Shown here in pieces: positions 55,521 through 64,000 of a stretch of 64,000 nt of DNA. Under the pieces are notes generated by a model, which saw only the letters and a program-made list of their open reading frames with translations, ran no database searches and had not been told where the DNA came from. The stretch's first letter is position 1; every line of letters begins with the position of its first letter. Origin of the DNA: Streptococcus cristatus AS 1.3089. Its GTDB lineage: Bacteria; Bacillota; Bacilli; Lactobacillales; Streptococcaceae. The stretch is taken from contig NC_021175.1 in assembly GCF_000385925.1 (NCBI RefSeq), positions 937,501 through 1,001,500 of the forward strand. Direction: 5' to 3'. The translations under genes and the position numbers were made by a program.

Positions 55521-56921
55521 TTATTTGATCAATTCGTAGATAGCTTCAGCATAAATTGCAGCCGCGCGAAAGAGATCTTCCACATCGATAAATTCATTGG
55601 CTTGGTGCATAGTGTCGATATAGTCTGGGAACATCGCGCCGTAAGCGACACCACGTTTTAAGAGGCGTCCAAAGGTACCACCACCGATAACTTGCTCATG
55701 ACCTTTCAGTCCAGTTTGTTTTTCATAAACAGCCAGCAAGGTCTGCACCAACGGATCTTCCATCGGTACATAGTGAGGAGTGTGTCCATGCTCAGACAAG
55801 GTCACTTTGGTCACTGGCAGCTGCTCTAAAACATTTTGAATGGCTTCTGGACTAGTTCCCTTAGGATAGCGAATATTGAGGGCAATTGTGTTGTCAGCCT
55901 TATTTTCGTCAAAGCGGAAAACGCCAGCATTCATTGATAGAGATCCCATCTTCTCATCCACATGAGCAATCTTTAAGTTCTTACCTTCATGGTCATTTAG
56001 GAGAATATTTCCAGCCACATCTAGGTAATCCTTAGCTAGGCCAGCAAAGTCAAACTGCGTCAGGAATTTGGCCAAATAGGTTGCACCATTGACACCAGAC
56101 TGAGGAGAAGCACCGTGCGCAGACTTACCGATAATGGTTACAGTGACTTGGCCACCGGCTAGTTCTTCATAAGTAAAGTCTAGCCCATTTTCCTTAGCAA
56201 ATTGCTCCAATGTATCAACTAGATTTGGCAAGTGACCTGATACGATGGCTGTCCCAGACTCAGGTACCATGTTCTCCCGCAGCCCACCAGTAAAGCTATG
56301 CAGGCGTGCTGCGCCAGCATTTTCACCAGCAAAATGCAGGTACTCTGTGATATTTCCTTTTTCACCATTGATAATCGGGAACTCAGCGTCTGGTGAGAAG
56401 CCAAAATCAGGCTCAGGCAGGCCTACATGAGCAAAGTAATACTCCATGTCTTTCCAGCCAGACTCTTCATCTGTCCCCACCACAAAGCGCACGCGCTTAG
56501 AAACCGGCAAGCCCAAGTCTTTGATGATTTTCAAGCCGTAGTAACATGCCATAGTTGGTCCCTTGTCATCACTAGAACCACGGGCATAGAGACGGCCTTC
56601 CTTAATCGTCGGTGTATAAGGGTCTGTATCCCAACCACTTCCAGCAGGTACCACATCCATATGGGCAAAGATACCCAGCTCTTCTTCTCCTTCACCAAAA
56701 GTAAAGTGACCAGCATAATTGTCCACATTTTGAGTTGGATAACCATCGCGTTCAGCAATTTCCAAGAACTTATGCAAGGCCTTTACAGGACCAGGTCCAA
56801 AAGGATGCTCCTTGTCTGCCTTTGAGTCATCCCGCTCTGAATTAATTTCTAAAAGGCTGAACAAGTCTGCCAACAGAGCTTCTCTACGTTTTTCAACTTC
56901 TGCTTTAAAATCGATTGTCAT
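55521..56921 (-). CDS. pepV: Dipeptidase PepV (M20 family)
   Basis: 466 residues from ATG 56921 (GAGGTGAG upstream). Zinc ligands and catalytic acids are in [32 protein letters not shown] and [17 protein letters not shown]; the large lid insertion and the C-terminal YKHE-like IGGGTFGRL region follow. It hydrolyses dipeptides, completing breakdown of peptides imported by Opp/Ami systems. Cytoplasmic. Confidence 0.95.
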   Translation of the reverse strand: MTIDFKAEVEKRREALLADLFSLLEINSERDDSKADKEHPFGPGPVKALHKFLEIAERDGYPTQNVDNYAGHFTFGEGEEELGIFAHMDVVPAGSGWDTDPYTPTIKEGRLYARGSSDDKGPTMACYYGLKIIKDLGLPVSKRVRFVVGTDEESGWKDMEYYFAHVGLPEPDFGFSPDAEFPIINGEKGNITEYLHFAGENAGAARLHSFTGGLRENMVPESGTAIVSGHLPNLVDTLEQFAKENGLDFTYEELAGGQVTVTIIGKSAHGASPQSGVNGATYLAKFLTQFDFAGLAKDYLDVAGNILLNDHEGKNLKIAHVDEKMGSLSMNAGVFRFDENKADNTIALNIRYPKGTSPEAIQNVLEQLPVTKVTLSEHGHTPHYVPMEDPLVQTLLAVYEKQTGLKGHEQVIGGGTFGRLLKRGVAYGAMFPDYIDTMHQANEFIDVEDLFRAAAIYAEAIYELIK

Positions 56922-56992
56922 TTTCTCACCTCTATAAAACACTTCGATTTAAAATATCTAAATTAAATCGCGATTTCTGTTTTTTTACTTTA

Positions 56993-57598
56993 TTAACGCT
57001 TTTCGATAATCTCGTCAACTGGTAATCGATAGCTAGGCTCTAGCTTGTCGTCTGTATAACCAACAGTAATCAAGAGTTCCGGGCGGAAGCGCTCATCAAT
57101 TTCCAAAACTTCGTTGACTTTTGATTTATCAAATCCTAGGATGATATTTGAGCCAATCCCTTGGTCAGTCAAGGCCAAAACAAGGTTCATAGCTACCAAG
57201 CCAGCGTTAAGGGCCAAGTAATCACTCTTTTGCTGGTCATTATAGCGAGCAAACTCAGCTGGCAAATTCTGCATGTAAAATTGAAGCTGTTCATCAGAAA
57301 AATTTCTTACTCCAGCGACACGCGCGATTTTTCTTGCCCGCTTAGCCAAATCCGTATCTGTAAAGAGGGCAATTGTCACCGGAGCTTCCTTGATTTGATC
57401 TTGGTTAGAGCCAAAAGCAATGCCCGCTAGGGCTTCATTTCGCTCACGCACTACTACAAACTTCCAAGGCTGACTATTATGAGCACTTGGTGCCAAGGTC
57501 GCAATCTCAATAGCTGTACGGACATCTTTAGGATCTACCGGTTTGTCATTGAAATGCTTAGTCGCATGACGCTTTTTGTTTAATTCTAGAAATTTCAT
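56993..57598 (-). CDS. Nitroreductase family flavoprotein
   Basis: 201 residues. RHATKHFND at the start binds FMN phosphate, ATLAPSAHNSQPWKFVVV is the characteristic middle segment, and NLVLALTDQGIGSNIILGFDK the end of the fold. Members reduce nitro compounds, quinones or flavins with NAD(P)H; the physiological substrate is unknown. Upstream, 57600-57818 contains no intact gene; a short minus-strand frame (MEKVKLLQRDNLIKWQGQTA) is a possible gene fragment. Confidence 0.88.
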   Translation of the reverse strand: MKFLELNKKRHATKHFNDKPVDPKDVRTAIEIATLAPSAHNSQPWKFVVVRERNEALAGIAFGSNQDQIKEAPVTIALFTDTDLAKRARKIARVAGVRNFSDEQLQFYMQNLPAEFARYNDQQKSDYLALNAGLVAMNLVLALTDQGIGSNIILGFDKSKVNEVLEIDERFRPELLITVGYTDDKLEPSYRLPVDEIIEKR

Positions 57599-57818
57599 AA
57601 TTGATTTCCTTTTCTAATTTCTGTTACTCTTATTTTACCACAAATTGAAAGAGCTTGCAGAGGTTTTTCACGAAGGATTTTTTCATTCTCTATCGAATAA
57701 AGCTGTCTGCCCTTGCCACTTGATAAGATTATCCCTTTGTAGAAGTTTCACTTTCTCCATTCTGACTACTTGAATCTCATAAGCTCTTTTTCAAATCACT
57801 ACATCCTGAGTTTCTTTC

Positions 57819-59414
57819 TTAGTCAAAACTTCTATATAGTTCTTGATTTAACTTAGGGATTTCAACTTTTGATTCAGGTTTGCGCACAGAATAATCAATA
57901 GCTCCAAGCAGTAGAACCAGCAACAAGACTAATATTGTCCACAAAGTCTCTTTTTTTGGAAGAGGCACTCCTTTGGTCGGGAAACCTTTCCAACGAGGAT
58001 ACTGCTGCAAAAATTCATTTATCTTCATCCCATTGGGGTAGAGTGTCAAAAAACCATACATGGTAAGAAAGAAAAACGAAAAACTATGCATAGATACCCA
58101 ACTAAACCGAATCCTCATTTTGAAGGCTTTATAGCCTGACCTAGCCATATAAATCTCTAAGCCAAAAGCTATAATCATCAAGATAAAGAACATGAAAACC
58201 TGCAGTTTCCAGAGCTTTCTCAATCCTAAGTAAGCCCGTTTATCTGCCTGCTCTTTCGCACTGTCTTTAGTTTCTCTCTCTTGAGTCTGAATTTTGGGTG
58301 TAGGTTCAGTTACTTCTTGACTTGCTTGAATCTCCTGAACCACCTCATTTTCAATCTGCGGCTTATGTTTTAGACCATACCCCACCACTTCTTTTAAGAC
58401 TAACTTCAGATTTGTTTCGGTTAGTTTGTAGGGATACCCGCGTAACGTCCATTTCTCTCTTAGTTCTGGATGATCTGGAAGAGACACCATTACGTAAAAG
58501 TGCTGCCCAATCAACGTAATCGTGAAAGAAACCCGATAAAATCTAGATCTTACAAAGAAATAGGCCCTATAAAGGTAGTCACCATCCATTTCCTTCGTCG
58601 TTTTGTCAAATTCAATCTTACCTAAAAACAGCTCTTCTATAATTTTCTGTATTTCTAAAACCTTTGTATCAACCGTATCCAGACTAAGGGGAGCCTTTAA
58701 AATAAGCTCTAAATCAGACATAGAATCCATAGAAAAACTTATGCTAGATTTGTCTTTTTCTAAATGTTCTTCTAAATAAGTCTTACACTTGCTCAGAAAA
58801 GAGGATAAATTAGAGGAATTTAACTGGACTGGACAATCAAGCAACGATTCTTGACTTCCTACACTAAAATCTAAGGGGACAATATCTCTTACAATGAAAT
58901 CTTGTTCTAGTAGCTCAAGAGTAAAAGAAGCTTTGTAGCTAGGTAGGATGCTTGTAATAATGACTCGATAATTTTCGCCCTTTTCGACAGGTTTTTCCCA
59001 CTTATCCGTTTTCGTTTTCCCATCAAAAATATTCTCAATCATCGCTTCAATAGCTCGTATTTTCAGATAATTATTTTCGGGAGTAAGAGGTTCAAGAAAA
59101 ATCTGCTCTGGCTTATCTAGGTAGTTTTTTATTCTTCCCAGTCCTTCCGCCAATGTTTCTGGCCGATACTTGTATTGTATCCCGTATGTAGGCTTTTCGC
59201 CCCACTTCAAGTGTAAATCGCTGCCGTCTACTAAAATATCCAATTTTTCTTTATAATCTTCTAGATTGATTTTAAATAGAAAAGTCGGGCAGTATGAACT
59301 CAAGACAATATCAGAAATGCCTTCTATTTCAAAAGCAGATCCAAATTTTTTCTGGAGTTCTGCACGGATATCCTTCTCCAAATGTTCTTTATGCTTGTCA
59401 AAATTCAGCCCCAT
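57819..59414 (-). CDS. Large membrane-anchored protein of unknown function
   Basis: 531 residues. The first 375 are soluble alpha/beta with three repeated-looking segments (FEIEGISDIVLSSYCPTFLF; YRVIITSILPSYKASFTLEL; YLYRAYFFVRSRFYRVSFTI), each a run of beta strands followed by EQDF or GQHFY. A charged linker follows (QASQEVTEPTPKIQTQERET), then three transmembrane segments (about 405-423, 440-460 and 490-508). I recognise no family. It opens the immunity-gene region and could be part of a contact-dependent system, but that is position only. Confidence 0.65.
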   Translation of the reverse strand: MGLNFDKHKEHLEKDIRAELQKKFGSAFEIEGISDIVLSSYCPTFLFKINLEDYKEKLDILVDGSDLHLKWGEKPTYGIQYKYRPETLAEGLGRIKNYLDKPEQIFLEPLTPENNYLKIRAIEAMIENIFDGKTKTDKWEKPVEKGENYRVIITSILPSYKASFTLELLEQDFIVRDIVPLDFSVGSQESLLDCPVQLNSSNLSSFLSKCKTYLEEHLEKDKSSISFSMDSMSDLELILKAPLSLDTVDTKVLEIQKIIEELFLGKIEFDKTTKEMDGDYLYRAYFFVRSRFYRVSFTITLIGQHFYVMVSLPDHPELREKWTLRGYPYKLTETNLKLVLKEVVGYGLKHKPQIENEVVQEIQASQEVTEPTPKIQTQERETKDSAKEQADKRAYLGLRKLWKLQVFMFFILMIIAFGLEIYMARSGYKAFKMRIRFSWVSMHSFSFFFLTMYGFLTLYPNGMKINEFLQQYPRWKGFPTKGVPLPKKETLWTILVLLLVLLLGAIDYSVRKPESKVEIPKLNQELYRSFD

Positions 59415-59531
59415 CTGTCTTCAACTTTCTTTTTGTTTTACTTTTCAAAAACAGCCCCACCACACGCTTAGTCGCATGGAAAGCATTTTGCCTCTGATTT
59501 TCTATCATTCAACTAGAGATTGTCGCAAGCA

Positions 59532-59981
59532 TTAAGCTTGAGTACTGTTCTTCACTTCCTCAAACCATTTTTCAAACTCTAGACGTGGAAGCAATTCTTC
59601 ATCCTTATCATAACGCCCTTCATAGCTATAGCGACTGTCAAGGCTGTTTTTCTGAGCGTCATAAATCAGCCACATTTCAGTTGGGTGTTCGAGGTCATAT
59701 TCTTGGCAAATATCAAGCATTGTCTGTATATCTTCAGCTCCATATCTCAATACAGCGAATGCCATATTGTCAGAATCATCTACTTTTTTTGTTGCAACTT
59801 CATTAACTTTATCCATTTCTATTACAACACCATTAATCTTATAAAATACTTTATATGATTGTAATGCTTCTTCAGAAATGCAATAAATATATACTTTTTC
59901 TGCCTGATCTTGTACATATTCCAGAGCTAACGAAATCATGCTAACCTGAACTTCCATAAATTTATCTTCAAATTGTGTCAT
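59532..59981 (-). CDS. Small acidic protein, putative immunity protein (duplicated)
   Basis: 149 residues, acidic and soluble, no signal peptide. The C-terminal half is distinctive: MLDICQEYDLEHPTEMWLIY, then SRYSYEGRYDKDEELLPRLE and FEKWFEEVKN. A paralogue with the same C-terminal pattern lies at 63765-64000, damaged by a stop. Duplication within a run of small unrelated acidic proteins is typical of immunity genes to polymorphic toxins. No toxin is in view. Confidence 0.65.
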   Translation of the reverse strand: MTQFEDKFMEVQVSMISLALEYVQDQAEKVYIYCISEEALQSYKVFYKINGVVIEMDKVNEVATKKVDDSDNMAFAVLRYGAEDIQTMLDICQEYDLEHPTEMWLIYDAQKNSLDSRYSYEGRYDKDEELLPRLEFEKWFEEVKNSTQA

Positions 59982-60117
59982 TGTTACATTCCTATTTTAT
60001 AAAATCTTTAATTCAATAAAACTGCTTAAATTTCCAATCACTGAGAATCAATTAGCTTCTAAGTCACTTCCAGTCAATAGTGCTATAAGCTAACAAGGTT
60101 TTCTTTTATATTTCTCC

Positions 60118-60588
60118 TTATAAAACCTTATAGTGCCCCTTGGTATAACCACAAGGAATGTAGCCCGCTTGATATAAAGCATACAAATCATCGAAAAATG
60201 TTGACTCAGCTTGAGGAACCACGTTTTTAATGGTCAAGTAGATAGCCAAGCCAATGAAATCAAATTCAATCTGATCTTTCATAGATGCTACAAGTTGACC
60301 TTCCGCAATCAGGTTGTCTAAACTTTCTTTAATTTGAGGAATGATTTCCTCTTTTACACTATCTACTAGTTCATTCCAGTGCTTATAAATGTCACCATGA
60401 TTTTTAAAAAGATAAACAGTAAAATCACCACGTTTATCTAAGACAAAATTCTCCCATTTTAAACTATTAATATTCTTTTCAGCTTCCTTTACAGTCTTTA
60501 ACTGAGTAATCGGTATGTTTGTTTCTCTTTCTTCCTTCAAAAAGTCTATATTTATTAATTCATTTATCACATCTGAATGGATCTTCAT
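60118..60588 (-). CDS. Small soluble protein, putative immunity protein
   Basis: 156 residues. A helical N-terminal part (NIPITQLKTVKEAEKNINSLKW) is followed by DQIEFDFIGLAIYLTIKNVVPQ and the C-terminal ALYQAGYIPCGYTKGHYKVL. I have seen the ending AGYIPCGYTKG in small genes near LXG/RHS toxins but cannot name a family. It sits between other immunity-like genes, each with its own ribosome-binding site. Confidence 0.6.
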   Translation of the reverse strand: MKIHSDVINELINIDFLKEERETNIPITQLKTVKEAEKNINSLKWENFVLDKRGDFTVYLFKNHGDIYKHWNELVDSVKEEIIPQIKESLDNLIAEGQLVASMKDQIEFDFIGLAIYLTIKNVVPQAESTFFDDLYALYQAGYIPCGYTKGHYKVL

Positions 60589-60628
60589 CTTTATCCCCTT
60601 TCGATCAACTTATCTTTCAAATTCAGCA

Positions 60629-61289
60629 TTATTTCCCTTGGACTAGGAGGTCATACGGAAAATACTCCAAATCCTTCAAGCGTTCATCGTAAATTCCTTT
60701 GATCTTGCAGGTTGCGGCGGTGTCAAAACTCCAGTAGCCCACATAAGTATCTTTGGTATGATTATTATACCACGGAGCATCTGAGTGGCTATAGTACCAG
60801 AAACCTTGCGCCTTGGCTACACTCTCATAAGTGTCCTCAATCATATTTTGATACTCTAAAATTGAATGAAAAGGGACTATCTTATCATGGAATAGATAGA
60901 CCATGTAGTACTCAATCAAGCCATCTGTATGGTCCATCTGCGCATAGATATCCTTCAAATCATCTAGAAACTCCTCCTTGCGCTCACTATAGAGAACTCC
61001 CAAGGCAAAGACATCAACCGCACGATAAAAGGAAACTCCCTCGGAGGCAATGAGCTTCAAATTAGAAAGGATCCCTTGATAATAGGGGAAAATCTCCTCT
61101 TTCGAAGCCCCTATAGAATAGGAAAGTTTCACTAGTTCTTCATTGAACAGAACCAAAAATTGGTAATGGACTTCTAGATAATCTTTCATAATATCTTTAC
61201 TTTTACTTACTTTCCTTTTTTAAGCGTTCTTGTAAACAATTCAAACGTTTTTCAAAATACGCTCGATCTTTATGTTTATCTCTTATCAT
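60629..61289 (-). pseudogene. PoNi-type immunity protein (DUF1911-like), 5' frameshift
   Basis: From 61189 an open frame of 186 residues ends WYNNHTKDTYVGYWSFDTAA, then IYDERLKDLEYFPYDLLVQGK, the C-terminal signature of PoNi proteins that neutralise PoNe DNase toxins. Its N-terminus is short for the family. Upstream, ATG 61289 with GGGAG encodes MIRDKHKDRAYFEKRLNCLQ and stops after 28 codons; this is the RD.KDR.YFEK start of the same family. Reducing the six A at 61216-61221 to five joins both. So the gene is probably frameshifted, or starts internally. Confidence 0.72.
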
Positions 61290-61310
61290 ATACTAACTCC
61301 CTTTCTAGGC

Positions 61311-61377
61311 TTAATCCCCCTGCACCAACAAATCATAGGGAAAATACTCCAAATCCTTCAAACGTTCGTCGTAGATA
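61311..61377 (-). pseudogene. C-terminal fragment of a second PoNi-type gene
   Basis: Minus-strand codons IYDERLKDLEYFPYDLLVQG, then D and stop, repeat almost exactly the last 22 residues of the preceding PoNi-like protein. Only this tail is left, evidence for gene duplication followed by replacement of the body by the adjoining YezG-like gene. Confidence 0.75.
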
Positions 61378-61378
61378 T

Positions 61379-61867
61379 TTAGCTTTGTTTTTTATATTCT
61401 TCCATTTCTTTAAAAAGTTGAAGTAAATCATTATTTTCAGGTTCTTCTCCTAAACATTTATGTTTAAAAAAAAGAACAACCTTTGATTAAAGGTAAAAGG
61501 GACTGGCAAACCAATCAGTGTAATCAAACTCAACTTTTAATTGCTTCCGAGATTTTACTATTAAAACCATTGCATACCATTTAGGTTGATTATTATTTTC
61601 TAAAACCTCTAAAATATTTCTAGAAATACTCATTAATTGATTAAAGGAGTCCATATATTCGGAAAATGGAATATCATAGCTTACTGGTATATCATGTGAG
61701 AAAATATATTTTTCAGGACTTTCTTTCGTATTAAAATAGAAAAAAACTTCTCCATCCCCTTCCTTTAACTCAACATTAAAGTAGAAATCATTCCACGTTA
61801 CCGGAATCATACGATTTACATTATTTGCTATATCATTAAACAATTGGCTTAATTGATTTTCAAACAT
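61379..61867 (-). pseudogene. YezG/DUF600-type antitoxin gene with internal stop
   Basis: The open frame from 61867 gives 126 residues: LSQLFNDIANNVNRMIPVTW, YFNTKESPEKYIFSHDIP and KVEFDYTDWFASPFYL, the YezG family that neutralises LXG/YeeF-type nuclease toxins. A TAA at 61487-61489 interrupts it, yet the same frame continues with SKVVLFFKHKCLGEEPENND and LLQLFKEMEEYKKQS to a stop at 61379, which is the normal family C-terminus. A nonsense mutation truncated it by about 36 residues. Confidence 0.78.
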
Positions 61868-61889
61868 TTTTAACCTCTTGGTTTATTCC

Positions 61890-62086
61890 TTATCTGATTA
61901 ATTCTTCAGGAGGAATATCATTTAATTTAGCTTTCCATGCATGCTCCATAGAATACCAAACTCCACCACTCCTGCTAATACTACTATTCATAAGAAAAAG
62001 ATTATTAATATCGAAAGCCACCCATAAATGGAAGCAAACAAGTTCATTGCTTTGATTTTAAATAATGCTTTATTATTTTGATTCAT
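61890..62086 (-). CDS. Two overlapping short frames, possibly one broken small membrane protein
   Basis: ATG 62086 encodes 32 residues ending in a hydrophobic helix (MNLFASIYGWLSILIIFFL) and its TGA overlaps the ATG (61991) of a 33-residue frame (SGGVWYSMEHAWKAKLNDIP, ending EELIR). Either two tiny coupled genes or one membrane protein of about 65 residues with a frameshift. No family recognised. Confidence 0.4.
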
Positions 62087-62123
62087 TATTGCGATTCACC
62101 TTTCCACGAATAATTTCAGATGG

Positions 62124-62456
62124 TTATTTGAATGTAGACACATCCACTATTTTTCCTGATCTTATATCAATTTTGCATCTTCTAGCGTAAAAATCCGTCG
62201 CATAAAGCCAGCCATCTCTCAAAATCATCTGTTCAAATGGATAAGTCAGCTTATTGTATCCACTGTTAGCAATGGTCCAAACTACAGTTCCTCTACAATC
62301 AAGTCTGATAATATTATTTTTCTCCAAACTATCAAAAGGTATTTCTAATAAAACAATACACTCCTCATCTACTTCTATTAGATCTCGTATACCAAACTGA
62401 AAAGTTCTAATAATTTCATCATTCACTATTAGTTTGTTGTTGTCATATTCTACCAT
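62124..62456 (-). CDS. Small beta-rich protein, putative immunity protein
   Basis: 110 residues, predicted mostly beta strand: EECIVLLEIPFDSLEKNNII, RLDCRGTVVWTIA and DGWLYATDFYARRCKIDI, with WxY-type repeats such as those in propeller-like immunity proteins. No signal peptide, no cysteine motif. Unknown family; assignment rests on its neighbours. Confidence 0.55.
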   Translation of the reverse strand: MVEYDNNKLIVNDEIIRTFQFGIRDLIEVDEECIVLLEIPFDSLEKNNIIRLDCRGTVVWTIANSGYNKLTYPFEQMILRDGWLYATDFYARRCKIDIRSGKIVDVSTFK

Positions 62457-62571
62457 TGAACTAACCTTTCTATAATCTATTCTGTTTCTTTTCCTATCAT
62501 GCTTAAAATCTCACTGTTGGTACGTCGATATCTTTTACTAAGAAGGATAGTACATAGAAAGTCTATATTTC

Positions 62572-62982
62572 TTAAAAAAGACTCTCAATTAGACTAGAAA
62601 AACTGGAACAAACAAAGGTCGCTTCTTTAAATTCATCATAGTTCTTTTCATGATTCCAAAAAACGATGCTTTTATCAGCTGAATAATCAAAACATAATAA
62701 ATTTCCAAAACTATCTTCCGCAAAGGGAATCAGCTGATCTCCTATTCGATTCTGTAAATCTTCTAGAATCTCATATATATTGTTGCAGTCGTTTTCATCT
62801 AGGCTGATTAAATTGTTGAAAATTTCTATATTTTCGCCTACCTTAAAATGATTGGGATTAGGATAGCCACCATCATATTTCAAAACGACTTGCTTATAAT
62901 CATCTGGTAGACTAACCTGCAATCTATGCTCCACACTTTCTATTATATCCTTGGAAATTCCCTTATAATGTAACCACTTCAT
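62572..62982 (-). CDS. SMI1/KNR4 (SUKH-1) family immunity protein
   Basis: 136 residues from ATG 62982. ISKDIIESVEHRLQVSLPDDYKQVVLKYDGG is the classic SUKH start, and LIPFAEDSFGNLLCFDYS the conserved GD/GN-FDY core. SUKH proteins neutralise diverse nuclease toxins of contact-dependent and type VII systems. An upstream TTG at 63009 in frame is possible but has no better site. Confidence 0.85.
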   Translation of the reverse strand: MKWLHYKGISKDIIESVEHRLQVSLPDDYKQVVLKYDGGYPNPNHFKVGENIEIFNNLISLDENDCNNIYEILEDLQNRIGDQLIPFAEDSFGNLLCFDYSADKSIVFWNHEKNYDEFKEATFVCSSFSSLIESLF

Positions 62983-63035
62983 ATTCGTACTTGATTTCCT
63001 TTCTCCCAATCCTCTAAACAGCTCTAGCTCCTATT

Positions 63036-63130
63036 AAACTTTGGATTTTTCTAAAATCTTTAACAAGTCTTCCATAGGAGGGTTGAAGCTGAAAGGCATG
63101 TGATAAATGTGACTAAATGCTTGTTATTCA
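63036..63130 (-). pseudogene. 3' fragment of an unidentified gene
   Basis: A minus-strand frame without start reads SHIYHMPFSFNPPMEDLLKI, then LEKSKV and stop. It looks like the tail of a toxin or immunity protein. Confidence is low because the piece is short. Confidence 0.35.
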
Positions 63131-63168
63131 ATGAATATAAAAGATAGATAAATTTATGAATGATATAC

Positions 63169-63648
63169 TTATAGAAGTATATCTTGATAGCCAATTTCAG
63201 ATAAAAGGCCATTGGTAAATTTTATTCCTATACCATTTTCTTTGTCCCAATCACAATCACATAAAAAGCCAAATTCTTCAACACTTTCATCAAAGGTTAG
63301 AGGAAACATGATTTGCTTAGGCTGCAACAGAGAATAAATTTGCTGATCATCTCCAATTTTATTTAAAAAATATTGTCTTTCAGCTAAATTTGTAAAACTG
63401 GAAACAATATCTGATATTTCACGATTATAGTACGATAAAATAGCAGAATTGACCTCTGTTACAATTTCATCTAAGTGTTCTTGAAAAAATGTATAGGCTT
63501 TTTCTTGGTTGATTTCAAATTCTGCATCTTCATCTGCATCAATATTTATCTCTAAAACATGCTGCTTACCGAACATCGTTATAGAAATAGGTCTTGTCCA
63601 GCCATTATTAAATTCTATGTTACCGAAAATTTGATGATCCAATTTCAT
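63169..63648 (-). CDS. Small acidic protein, putative immunity protein (DUF6985/DUF2004-like)
   Basis: 159 residues. FGNIEFNNGWTRPISITMFG opens it, a very acidic patch (INIDADEDAEFEINQEKAYT) follows, and FGFLCDCDWDKENGIGIKFT is near the end. The opening strand followed by GW and the DCDWDxExGxGIxF motif resemble DUF6985/DUF2004-type immunity proteins. Upstream, 63662-63735 carries another tail-like frame (DEAGEKDCIEGRKDFFGQLV) of unknown origin. Confidence 0.65.
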   Translation of the reverse strand: MKLDHQIFGNIEFNNGWTRPISITMFGKQHVLEINIDADEDAEFEINQEKAYTFFQEHLDEIVTEVNSAILSYYNREISDIVSSFTNLAERQYFLNKIGDDQQIYSLLQPKQIMFPLTFDESVEEFGFLCDCDWDKENGIGIKFTNGLLSEIGYQDILL

Positions 63649-63764
63649 TGTTCTCTTTATTCTCCAAGTTCATTAACTAGTTGACCGAAAAAATCTTTCC
63701 TACCTTCTATGCAGTCTTTTTCCCCTGCTTCATCAATTCAATGCAATTTCATTGTCGAAAACAG

Positions 63765-64000
63765 TTATTGGCCTTGCACTTCCTCAAACCACTTTTCAAA
63801 CTCTATACTAGGCAGTAGCTCTAAGTCATCATCCTTCTCATAACGGCCTTCATAGCTATAGCGACTTTCAAGCCTGTTTTTCTGAACATCATAGACAAGC
63901 CACATTTCAGTTGGATGCTAGCGACCGTATTCTTGGCAAATTTTAATCATATTTTCTACATCCTTGATACCTTCTCTCAGTAAGATTGATTGTAGATCGA
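63765..64000 (-). pseudogene. Damaged paralogue of 59532-59981 (5' end beyond window)
   Basis: The minus strand reads MIKICQEYGR, stop, HPTEMWLVYDVQKNRLESRY, SYEGRYEKDDDLELLPSIEF and EKWFEEVQGQ, matching the C-terminal half of the protein at 59532-59981. A TAG at 63918-63920 lies in the middle. The 5' part is outside the window. Confidence 0.75.

Overview
The window is chromosomal DNA of a low-GC Gram-positive bacterium and almost certainly a Streptococcus, most likely of the mitis/sanguinis side of the genus. Three syntenic blocks that I recognise from pneumococcus-like genomes support this: srtA-gyrA-ldh, pta-rluD-nadK-relQ-CYTH-prs-nifS-DUF1831-rex-radC, and pgm next to a Bta-type thioredoxin. 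Species assignment is inference. LAYOUT. 1-7.5 kb (minus strand): a short-chain acyl-CoA cluster with acyl-CoA dehydrogenase (cut by the window edge), LysR regulator, CoA-transferase beta and alpha, crotonase, thiolase, 3-hydroxyacyl-CoA dehydrogenase and a second acyl-CoA dehydrogenase. It is split into transcription units by hairpin terminators and carries cre-like, FabT-like and palindromic operator candidates. 7.7-16 kb: a stand-alone ATP-cone protein, acetyltransferases, dapA, asd, a 175-bp tandem repeat next to a probable unassigned small RNA, a prematurely stopped AlkD gene, a lipoprotein and fhs. 16-31.6 kb: coaB-coaC-panT, pgm, thioredoxin, mutY (of the cluster-less type), pta to relQ, CYTH to DUF1831, rex and radC. 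31.6-38.2 kb: a type VII secretion lipase locus. 38.3-43.4 kb: srtA, gyrA, ldh, a Nudix pseudogene and tRNA-Arg(CCG). 43.5-53 kb: a peptide-binding lipoprotein, a CstR/rhodanese persulfide cluster, L21-Prp-L27, ThiI and a cysteine desulfurase. 53-57.6 kb: the scar of a deleted pyruvate phosphate dikinase locus, then housekeeping genes. 57.8-64 kb: an unknown membrane protein followed by an array of polymorphic-toxin immunity genes, several of them broken. MOST NOTABLE SYSTEM. At 31.7-38.1 kb one complete lipase (GHSLG motif at the N-terminal half, helical C-terminal half, as in the reverse-LXG TslA class) is followed by two small helical partners and preceded by seven tandem lipoprotein genes, the expected immunity proteins. 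After each of the other six lipoprotein genes lies a decayed piece of the first 15-55 codons of a lipase gene, at exactly the position the intact lipase has after lipoprotein 1. The locus therefore reads as a fossil record of repeated effector/immunity unit turnover. OTHER THEMES. A 175-bp MITE-like element with imperfect inverted ends occurs six times; one copy splits a Nudix gene inside its catalytic box and another supplies the last 21 codons of a membrane protein. Many genes are freshly damaged (premature stops in AlkD and YezG-like genes, homopolymer frameshifts in lipoproteins, a PoNi-like gene and possibly the start of prs), so either decay is active or some homopolymer calls deserve read-level checking.
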